This document shows positions 58,721-64,000 of a stretch of DNA of 64,000 bases, piece after piece. The first letter of the stretch is position 1. Each line of letters begins with the position of its first letter. The notes under the pieces were generated by a model. The model was not told where the DNA came from and did not search any database. It saw only the letters and a program-made list of their open reading frames with translations. The stretch is from Pseudomonas alkylphenolica (GTDB lineage Bacteria > Pseudomonadota > Gammaproteobacteria > Pseudomonadales > Pseudomonadaceae), in assembly GCF_004025535.1 (NCBI RefSeq), contig NZ_QJRG01000047.1, positions 1,110,946-1,174,945 of the forward strand, read 5' to 3'. The position numbers and the translations under genes are program-made.

Positions 58721-59278
58721 GTGCTATTCGACCTGTTGGAAAGGTTGTCGAGCCTGACCCGCGTCTGGTTTCGCCAACATCCGCTGCTGGCCGATCTCCA
58801 GCCGATTCAACTGAGTGCGTTGCTGTACCTGGCGCGTTGCAACCGCTACTCCAATACGCCGTTGGCGGTCACCGAATACCTGGGGTTGACCAAGGGCACC
58901 GTCTCGCAATCGCTCAAGGCCCTGGAAGCCAAAGGTTTGATCGTCAAGACCCAGGATGTGGCGGACAAGCGCAGCGTGCACCTGAGCCTGACCGAACCGG
59001 CACGGGTACTGCTTGCTGAAGTGATGCCACCGGATTTTCTTGCGGCTGCCAGCGCGCGCATGGGCACTGATGCCCAGGACCTGGAACACCTGTTGGGCGA
59101 ACTGTTGCGCACGATTCAACGCAGCGAGAACGTACCGGGATTCGGTCTGTGCAAGACTTGTCGTTTCCACCGTCAGACCGCTATCGGTGGCTTCTGCGAA
59201 TTGACTCAGGAGCCGCTGGCCGCCGCCGAGCGCGAACTGATCTGCCGCGAGCATCAGCCTGCCGAACTGACGGAGTAA
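58721..59278 (+). CDS. MarR-family regulator with C-terminal cysteine cluster
   Basis: A 185-residue MarR regulator (winged helix: LAVTEYLGLTKGTVSQSLKA, LEAKGLIVKTQDVADKRSVH) that continues past the usual end into GFGLCKTCRFHRQTAIGGFC and ICREHQP. The four cysteines (CxxC-x12-C-x17-C type) look like a metal or Fe-S binding site, so the protein may sense iron, zinc or redox state. It starts with GTG after GAGG. Its stop codon overlaps an ATG of the next gene (TAATG). Confidence 0.88.
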   Translation: MLFDLLERLSSLTRVWFRQHPLLADLQPIQLSALLYLARCNRYSNTPLAVTEYLGLTKGTVSQSLKALEAKGLIVKTQDVADKRSVHLSLTEPARVLLAEVMPPDFLAAASARMGTDAQDLEHLLGELLRTIQRSENVPGFGLCKTCRFHRQTAIGGFCELTQEPLAAAERELICREHQPAELTE

Positions 59279-59283
59279 TGCCG

Positions 59284-59964
59284 ATGAAGCTTGAAACTGT
59301 CCTGACCGGCAAAGCCGTGCCGTTTACCCGGCCGGGTTCCGCCAGCGCTATCGCCAAACAACCGCGCAGCGGTGAGATGGCAGTAACTGAACGGGGCCTG
59401 GCCGGTGACGAACAGGGCGACCTGCGGGTGCATGGTGGCAAGGACAAGGCCATCCATCATTACCCGCGCGAGCACTATGCGTTGTGGGCGGCGGAGTTGG
59501 GCGAGCTTGCGTTGTTGCAAGCGCCTGGCGCCTTCGGTGAAAACCTCAGCACCCATGGCTGGACCGAGCAGACGGTGTGCCTGGGCGACCGCGTGCGGGT
59601 CGGGACGGCGTTGCTGGAGGTGTCGCAAGGGCGCATGCCGTGCTGGAAGCTCAATGATCGCTTCGGGGTCAAGGACATGGCGCTGCGGGTGCAGCAGAGC
59701 GGGCGTACCGGCTGGTATTACCGGGTGCTGGAGGAGGGCGTGCTGGCGGCGGGGGATTCATTCGAGCTGATCGGGCGGCCGCATCCTCAGTGGTCGGTGG
59801 CGCGGTTGTCGTCGGTGCTGTTCGATAAGCGCATTGATCATGACCTCATTCACCAGTGCCTGGAGCTGCCACTGGTGCCGTCCTGGCGACGAACCCTGGA
59901 ACGCCGCCTGGACCAGGCTGCCGTGGAAGACTGGGCCCCGCGTCTGCAGGGCCCAGTAGCGTAA
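59284..59964 (+). CDS. MOSC-domain protein (YiiM type)
   Basis: A 226-residue MOSC protein. GDLRVHGGKDKAIHHYPREH and FGENLSTHG are family motifs, and the conserved Cys is in QGRMPCWKLNDRFG. MOSC proteins bind molybdenum cofactor or sulfur carriers; YiiM relatives reduce N-hydroxylated bases such as 6-hydroxylaminopurine. The start could be ATG 59278, overlapping the MarR stop, or 59284; the latter has GGAG at eight bases. Co-transcribed with the MarR gene. Confidence 0.9.
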   Translation: MKLETVLTGKAVPFTRPGSASAIAKQPRSGEMAVTERGLAGDEQGDLRVHGGKDKAIHHYPREHYALWAAELGELALLQAPGAFGENLSTHGWTEQTVCLGDRVRVGTALLEVSQGRMPCWKLNDRFGVKDMALRVQQSGRTGWYYRVLEEGVLAAGDSFELIGRPHPQWSVARLSSVLFDKRIDHDLIHQCLELPLVPSWRRTLERRLDQAAVEDWAPRLQGPVA

Positions 59965-59984
59965 TCAATCCTCTGTAAAGCCAG

Positions 59985-61058
59985 TCAAGGCGTGATCGCG
60001 ACCTTCATGACGCCGTCACGCTGGTGCGCAAACAGCTCGTAGGCCGCTTCGATATCGTCCAGCTTGAAGCGGTGGGTAACCAGCGGCTTGAGATCGACCG
60101 CGCCGCTGCTGACCACTTCCATCAACCGGCGCATGCGCTCTTTGCCGCCGGGGCACAGGGTGCTGACGATGCTGTAGTCGCCAAGGCCTGCACCAAAGGC
60201 CGACAGCGGCAGGGTCAGGTCAGTTGAGTACACGCCCAAGCTCGACAACGTGCCACCCGGACGCAGGACGCGCATGGCCGACTCGAACGTGCCCTGGGTG
60301 CCAAGGGCTTCGATGGACACATCGACACCGCGACCCTGGGTGAGGGCCATGATCTGTTCCACCACATTGCCTTGTTTGAAGTCGACCACATGAGTGGCAC
60401 CCAGCTGGCGGGCGACGGTCAAACGCGCGGCAACGGTGTCTACACCAATGATGGTGGTGGCGCCCATCAGGCGTGCCCCGGCCACGGCGCACAGGCCAAT
60501 CGGCCCCAGCGCGAACACGGCGACCGTGTCACCAATGCGCACACCGCCACGCTCGGCACCGGAGAAGCCGGTGGACATGATGTCCGGGCACATCAGTACC
60601 TGCTCATCACTCAGGCTGTCGGGGATCGGTGAGAGGTTGGCCATGGCATCGGGCACCAGCACGTATTCGGCCTGGGTACCGTCGATGGTGTTGCCGAATT
60701 TCCAGCCGCCGGCGGCACGAAAGCCGTGGGGCGTGCCCGGGCCATCTTGCGAAGAGCAGCCGCACAGGCAGGCGTAACTGTGCCCGCTAGGGGTGATGGC
60801 ACCGGCGATGACCCGTTGCCCTTCGGTAAATCCCTGGACCTGGCTACCCAGCTTTTCAATGATGCCGACCGGCTCGTGACCGATGGTCAGGCCTTTGGCG
60901 ACCGGGTACTCGCCGCGCAGGATGTGCACGTCGGTGCCGCACAGGGTGGTGGTGGTTATGCGCAGCAGCGCATCAGAGGGACCGACATCGGGGATGGGCT
61001 TTTCATCGAGGACGATGCGGTTCTTTTCAACGAAGATTGCCGCTTTCATGCGGGACAT
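59985..61058 (-). CDS. Zinc-dependent NAD(P)-alcohol dehydrogenase
   Basis: A 357-residue medium-chain dehydrogenase similar to secondary alcohol dehydrogenases. TTTLCGTDVHILRGEYPVAK and TIGHEPVGIIEKLG hold the zinc ligands, and ALGPIGLCAVAGARLMGATT is the cofactor-binding region. The structural-zinc loop is altered: ITPSGHSYACLCGCSSQDG in place of the four regularly spaced cysteines. The start at 61058 is chosen because AGGAGA lies seven bases before it; 61064 is also possible. Substrate unknown. Confidence 0.9.
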   Translation of the reverse strand: MSRMKAAIFVEKNRIVLDEKPIPDVGPSDALLRITTTTLCGTDVHILRGEYPVAKGLTIGHEPVGIIEKLGSQVQGFTEGQRVIAGAITPSGHSYACLCGCSSQDGPGTPHGFRAAGGWKFGNTIDGTQAEYVLVPDAMANLSPIPDSLSDEQVLMCPDIMSTGFSGAERGGVRIGDTVAVFALGPIGLCAVAGARLMGATTIIGVDTVAARLTVARQLGATHVVDFKQGNVVEQIMALTQGRGVDVSIEALGTQGTFESAMRVLRPGGTLSSLGVYSTDLTLPLSAFGAGLGDYSIVSTLCPGGKERMRRLMEVVSSGAVDLKPLVTHRFKLDDIEAAYELFAHQRDGVMKVAITP

Positions 61059-61164
61059 GGCCATTTCTCCTGAACAGGTGTGCGTGGCTGGGACGTCCAG
61101 TCTTCGTTCAGGGTGCGCGCTTGCGGGGCAGAAGGCTATTGATCAGGGTCAAAGGGAGGAGGGC

Positions 61165-61231
61165 AAAAAAAAAGCGGGGTGAACCGCTACCTCAGGTCAA
61201 CGCAGGACCAGAGGCGGCATGTTCACCCCGC
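61165..61231 (-). terminator. Terminator of the glutamine-amidotransferase gene
   Basis: Read on the minus strand, GCGGGGTGAAC (61231-61221) pairs perfectly with GTTCACCCCGC (61184-61174) and is followed by nine T (61173-61165). The 36-base interior can fold further (GGTC/GACC, CTC/GAG), making one long structured hairpin. Confidence 0.9.
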
Positions 61232-61242
61232 AATAGGCTGTA

Positions 61243-62058
61243 TCAGGCGGCCGAGCTAAGTGGCTTTACGCCTTGTACCTTGGCAACCTGCTTGCGGCAG
61301 GCCTCACCGAAGGCTTCAAACATTTTTACCGAATCCGGGTTCTTCGCGGCTTGCCACTCCGGGTGCCATTGCACGGCAAACAGGAACGGCGACAGGCTTG
61401 GTGCATGGATCGCCTCAACCAGGCCATCTTCAGCGTAAGCCAGCGGCTCGATGCCTTTGCCGAGGTTTTTCAGGCCCTGGCCATGCAGCGAGTTGACGCG
61501 GATTTCGTCGGTCTTCAGCAGCTTGTGCAACCAGCTGCCCTGTTCCAGACGCACGCCGTGGACAGCGCTGTACTGCACGTCGACCGGATCTTCCGGGTTT
61601 TCCCGGTGATCGTTGAAGCCGGCTTCTGCGTAGACCTTCTGGTAGATGTCACCACCCAGGGCCACGTTGATTTCCTGCATGCCACGGCAGATGCCGAAGA
61701 TAGGCAGGCCGCGGGCGATGGCGGCTTTGACCAGCGGCATGTCGAACAGGTCGCGGTTGCGGTCCTGGCCTTTGCCTGGGGTTTCGTTTTCCTGGCCGTA
61801 CAGGGCCGGGTCGATGTTGCTGCCTGCACCGGTCAGATAAACGCCATCTGCCATGTCCAGGTAGGTTTCCAGATCTTCGACGCCGCAGCAGGTCGGCACC
61901 AGGACAGGTACGCAACCGGCGTGTTCAACCAGCGGCACGATGTATTTGTGGGTCATGACCTGATAGTCGTGGCCTTTGCGCTCTTGGGCGCCCATGGTCA
62001 TCAGGACTACAGGTTTACGGAGGGTTTGTTTCTTATTGCCAATGTTGCTGTTGGGCAT
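61243..62058 (-). CDS. Class I glutamine amidotransferase, PuuD/SpuA type (gamma-glutamyl-gamma-aminobutyrate hydrolase)
   Basis: A 271-residue class I amidotransferase-like hydrolase. The catalytic Cys is in PIFGICRGMQEINVALGG and the His-Glu in FAVQWHPEWQ. The PuuD/PauD/SpuA group cleaves gamma-glutamyl-GABA in the glutamylated-putrescine pathway, producing GABA and glutamate. Alone here, with its own terminator, away from other puu/pau genes. The polyamine-type binding protein and aminotransferase at 40.9-43.4 kb are the closest polyamine-related genes. Confidence 0.9.
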   Translation of the reverse strand: MPNSNIGNKKQTLRKPVVLMTMGAQERKGHDYQVMTHKYIVPLVEHAGCVPVLVPTCCGVEDLETYLDMADGVYLTGAGSNIDPALYGQENETPGKGQDRNRDLFDMPLVKAAIARGLPIFGICRGMQEINVALGGDIYQKVYAEAGFNDHRENPEDPVDVQYSAVHGVRLEQGSWLHKLLKTDEIRVNSLHGQGLKNLGKGIEPLAYAEDGLVEAIHAPSLSPFLFAVQWHPEWQAAKNPDSVKMFEAFGEACRKQVAKVQGVKPLSSAA

Positions 62059-62474
62059 ATGTCACCTTGGGACAGGCGCGGCCTGTCATTATTGTGCAGG
62101 CGCGCGGCTGAAACCTTTGCGCTACCTGAGGTTTCGAGCACTGCCGGAGGGGCGCAGAGGGCCGTATTTCCGGTCGAAACCTGCTATACAGCTTGCCAGA
62201 GCCGTTTAATATGTCAAACGACTTCAGATTGCGCGGGCGAAGCTTGTCATTGCTTCGCTGCAATTATGGGCGTGCAGCCCTTTGTAACCGCTGATGTCAT
62301 CGATTTTGCCGGTCAATTATATTTGACGGTTATCTTCTCTTACCGGCCTATACTTTCCGGATCGGCAACAGCCTGCTGTCGTTGACCGGGTCGAGACGCC
62401 TCTGATCCTCGGTCGAGCCTTCGTAGTTACCGAATGTGAGTCGTCCTCACTCAACGCTACAGAGGGTGCAGCAC
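62059..62474. promoter_or_regulatory. 416-bp intergenic region with sigma-S-like promoter
   Basis: Divergent interval between the amidotransferase gene and a small membrane-protein gene. It holds CTATACTT (62348-62355), a good match to the sigma-S -10 element, and the dyad GTCAA-N6-TTGAC (62312-62327) just upstream. TTGACG (62323-62328) lies 20 bases before TATACT, too far for a standard sigma-70 pair. I see no gene in it. Confidence 0.45.
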
Positions 62475-62768
62475 ATGGATATTGTCAGTCTGGTGGTTCA
62501 GATCATTGCTGGTGTGGTGGGCGGCAATGCGGTGGGCATGAGCAAACAAAGCATGGGGCCGGGGCTTAATTCGGTCGTCGGCGGGATCGGCGGTGTAATA
62601 CTCGGGCAGGTGGTTGCGGCTATTACCGGTGAGCCGGGTACCGCAGCGGCTGCCGGTGGCGGAGTGGACCTGGCGGCGTTGATCAGCAGCATCATCGGTG
62701 GCGGCGCCGGCGGTGCGGTGTTGACCTTCATCATCGGCCTGATCAAGTCGAAAATGCATCCGCAGTAG
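62475..62768 (+). CDS. Small glycine-rich membrane protein
   Basis: A 97-residue protein with two hydrophobic, Gly/Ala-rich segments: residues 2-20 (IVSLVVQIIAGVVGG) and about 60-90 (LAALISSIIGGGAGGAVLTF). The GxxxG-type spacing resembles glycine-zipper or holin-like proteins. The start at 62475 has GAGGG eight bases upstream. No enzymatic motif; function unknown. It may be stress-induced if the sigma-S-like promoter upstream is real. Confidence 0.72.
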   Translation: MDIVSLVVQIIAGVVGGNAVGMSKQSMGPGLNSVVGGIGGVILGQVVAAITGEPGTAAAAGGGVDLAALISSIIGGGAGGAVLTFIIGLIKSKMHPQ

Positions 62769-62807
62769 GTTCAGGCGTTTTCGCTTCTTGCTTTGGCCTC
62801 GCAGGCG

Positions 62808-62877
62808 CCATCGCCAGCTATGCCTGCTCCCACCGACAGGTCGCTCACACTGTGGGAGCAGGCGTTGCCTGCGATGG
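62808..62877. repeat. REP inverted repeat
   Basis: GCCTGCTCCCAC (62822-62833) pairs with GTGGGAGCAGGC (62852-62863), and outside it CCATCGC (62808-62814) pairs with GCGATGG (62871-62877). A complete Pseudomonas REP pair lying between the small membrane-protein gene and vgrG; likely transcript end. Confidence 0.85.
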
Positions 62878-63005
62878 GCTGGCTAGCAGCCCCAACTGCC
62901 GGATAACCGCGCACCACGGCCTTGGCATCATTCAAATTTAGCGAAATTTCCCACAGGTTTTTAGGAAGACCTAGCCCCCACTCAGGCGCTTTTCCCCGCT
63001 AGTGT

Positions 63006-63026
63006 TGCTGCTCTTATCAAGCAGCA
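63006..63026 (+). promoter_or_regulatory. Hairpin before the vgrG ribosome site
   Basis: TGCTGCT (63006-63012) pairs with AGCAGCA (63020-63026) around CTTATCA, ending four bases before the AAGGA ribosome site of vgrG. It may affect mRNA stability or translation. Confidence 0.4.
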
Positions 63027-63040
63027 GACAAGGACTTCTC

Positions 63041-64000
63041 TTGCCTAGCCAATCGGATCTGCGCTACAGCTTCCAGCCCCTGGTCGGCAAGGCCTCGTTC
63101 GAGGTGGTGTCGTTCAGCCTCAAAGAGGCTGTCAGCCAACCGTTCGCCCTGACCCTGGAACTGGTCAGCTACCAAAGCGATATCGACTTCACCCAGCTGC
63201 TTGATCAGCCGGTGCTGTTCACGATCTGGCGCCGCGAGCGGCCGCTGCGCTACGTGCACGGACTGGTCAGCAGCCTCAGCCAGGGCGAAACCGGCTTCCA
63301 CCGCACCCGCTACAAGGCCCTGGTCGAACCACAACTGGCCCGCGCCAGCCTGCGTTCGAACTGGCGCATCTTCCAGCAGAAAACCGTCCCGCAAATTCTC
63401 GAACTGATGCTCAAGCGCCAGGGCATCATCCACTTTGAGTTGGGCAGCGCTTTCGACCATCAGGTCCGCGAATTCTGCGTGCAGGCTGGCGAGACCGACC
63501 TCGCGTTCTTCACACGCCTCGCCGCGGAAGAAGGCTTCGTCTACCGCTTCGAACACAGCGCCAAACAGCACAAGCTGCTCATTACCGACCGGCTGCTGTC
63601 GCTGGGTTTACTCAGTCGCGGCAGCATCAAGGATGAGCAGGAAGACAGCCAGGAAGCATTTCCCGACACCGTGCTGTACCACGCCAGCGGCGGCGGCGAT
63701 CAAGCCGAACCGTGCCTGCGCCGCTTCAGCTACCGCGAACAGGTGCGCTCAACGCGCCAGGTGCAGCGCGACTACACCTTCACTCACCCGGCCTATCGCC
63801 TGGAGCAGGTCGGCCTGCCCGATCACATACAGCACCTGGCCAATGACTACGAACGTTTCGACTACCCCGGCCGTTACAAACGCGAAGCCGTCGCCAAACC
63901 CCTCATCCATACGCGCGCGATGGGCCTGCGCCACGATGCACGCCTTGCCGAAGTCGAAGGCGACGACGTACGCCTGCAGCCCGGCCTGAGCTTCAGCCTC
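63041..64000 (+). CDS. vgrG: Type VI secretion spike protein VgrG (TssI), 3' end cut by window
   Basis: The frame runs open from TTG 63041 (AAGGA six bases upstream) to the window end, giving 320 residues. The sequence shows the gp27-like VgrG N-terminus: SFEVVSFSLKEAVSQPFALT, FTIWRRERPLRYVHGLVSSL, FCVQAGETDLAFFTRLAAEE followed by GFVYRFEH, and FRxPGRYK-type LANDYERFDYPGRYKREA. VgrG forms the spike tip of the type VI secretion tube and carries effectors. The gp5-like needle and any C-terminal effector domain lie beyond the window, as would an associated effector/immunity pair. It starts with the uncommon TTG codon. Confidence 0.93.
   Translation, partial: MPSQSDLRYSFQPLVGKASFEVVSFSLKEAVSQPFALTLELVSYQSDIDFTQLLDQPVLFTIWRRERPLRYVHGLVSSLSQGETGFHRTRYKALVEPQLARASLRSNWRIFQQKTVPQILELMLKRQGIIHFELGSAFDHQVREFCVQAGETDLAFFTRLAAEEGFVYRFEHSAKQHKLLITDRLLSLGLLSRGSIKDEQEDSQEAFPDTVLYHASGGGDQAEPCLRRFSYREQVRSTRQVQRDYTFTHPAYRLEQVGLPDHIQHLANDYERFDYPGRYKREAVAKPLIHTRAMGLRHDARLAEVEGDDVRLQPGLSFSL

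Noticed and set aside
62323..62354. Sigma-70 promoter TTGACG ... TATACT
   Set aside because: The spacing of 20 bases is too long; a sigma-S-like -10 alone is a better reading.
1..64000. tRNA or rRNA genes, CRISPR arrays, insertion sequences, integrases
   Set aside because: Looked for by eye; no cloverleaf, regular repeat-spacer arrangement, transposase or attachment repeat was seen.

Overview
The window is 64 kb of a GC-rich, gene-dense chromosome from a Pseudomonas, most likely of the fluorescens/putida group. Evidence: an arginine transaminase (aru) locus in the gene order I remember for P. aeruginosa, the repeated TTCGCGGGTAAACCCGC and CTCCCAC-type REP palindromes between genes, a type VI VgrG, a FecI/FecR/TonB-receptor cell-surface signalling unit, and a DUF6543/LRR toxin-like protein. 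I recognise 54 coding sequences, two of them cut by the window ends. I see no tRNA, rRNA, CRISPR array, insertion sequence or prophage.

Layout. 1-11 kb: the end of a sigma-54 response regulator, an unknown CxC/HxxxC protein, a VOC protein behind a LexA-box-like palindrome, a GapN-like aldehyde dehydrogenase, a CHASE-GGDEF-EAL protein and a 1264-residue LRR protein of the dermonecrotic-toxin-like family. 11-15.4 kb: a DsdC-like regulator divergent from L-serine dehydratase and a serine-type transporter, then an OsmC protein. 15.4-21.6 kb: a small-molecule catabolic cluster (crotonase, XRE-cupin regulator, OYE-type FMN/FeS/FAD oxidoreductase, solitary periplasmic binding protein, class II aldolase, BetI-like repressor) whose substrate I cannot name.

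21.7-34.3 kb: the aru locus. It holds the response regulator AruR, a family-3 periplasmic binding protein, the hybrid kinase AruS, an amino-acid permease preceded by an Arg-containing 22-codon leader ORF, crotonase, acyl-CoA dehydrogenase, ADP-forming acyl-CoA synthetase, 2-ketoarginine decarboxylase (AruI) and arginine:pyruvate transaminase (AruH). The binding protein and kinase probably sense arginine or a relative, AruR would switch on uptake and breakdown, and the three CoA enzymes suggest a CoA-dependent step after 2-ketoarginine decarboxylation.

34.3-43.5 kb: an Rrf2-type regulator divergent from a family-5 (peptide/nickel type) ABC transporter, a quinone reductase, a polyamine-type binding protein and a class-III aminotransferase. 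43.5-53.3 kb: alcohol dehydrogenase/AraC pair, cupin, M14 peptidase, LuxR regulator, amidohydrolase, TorF-like porin, ChrA transporter and a small conserved protein. 53.3-57.3 kb: Fur-box, FecI, FecR, siderophore receptor. 57.4-64 kb: two uncharacterised proteins, a MarR regulator with a Cys-rich tail coupled to a MOSC protein, a zinc alcohol dehydrogenase, a PuuD-type glutamine amidotransferase with a strong terminator, a small Gly-rich membrane protein and the start of vgrG.

Most interesting: the 5' leader of the aru permease (25458-25650). It combines tandem response-regulator-like repeats, a stem covering the leader ORF's ribosome site, an Arg-containing leader ORF, and a second stem covering the permease ribosome site that overlaps the leader's stop codon. 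It looks like an arginine-responsive translational-coupling switch, which I do not know to have been described.
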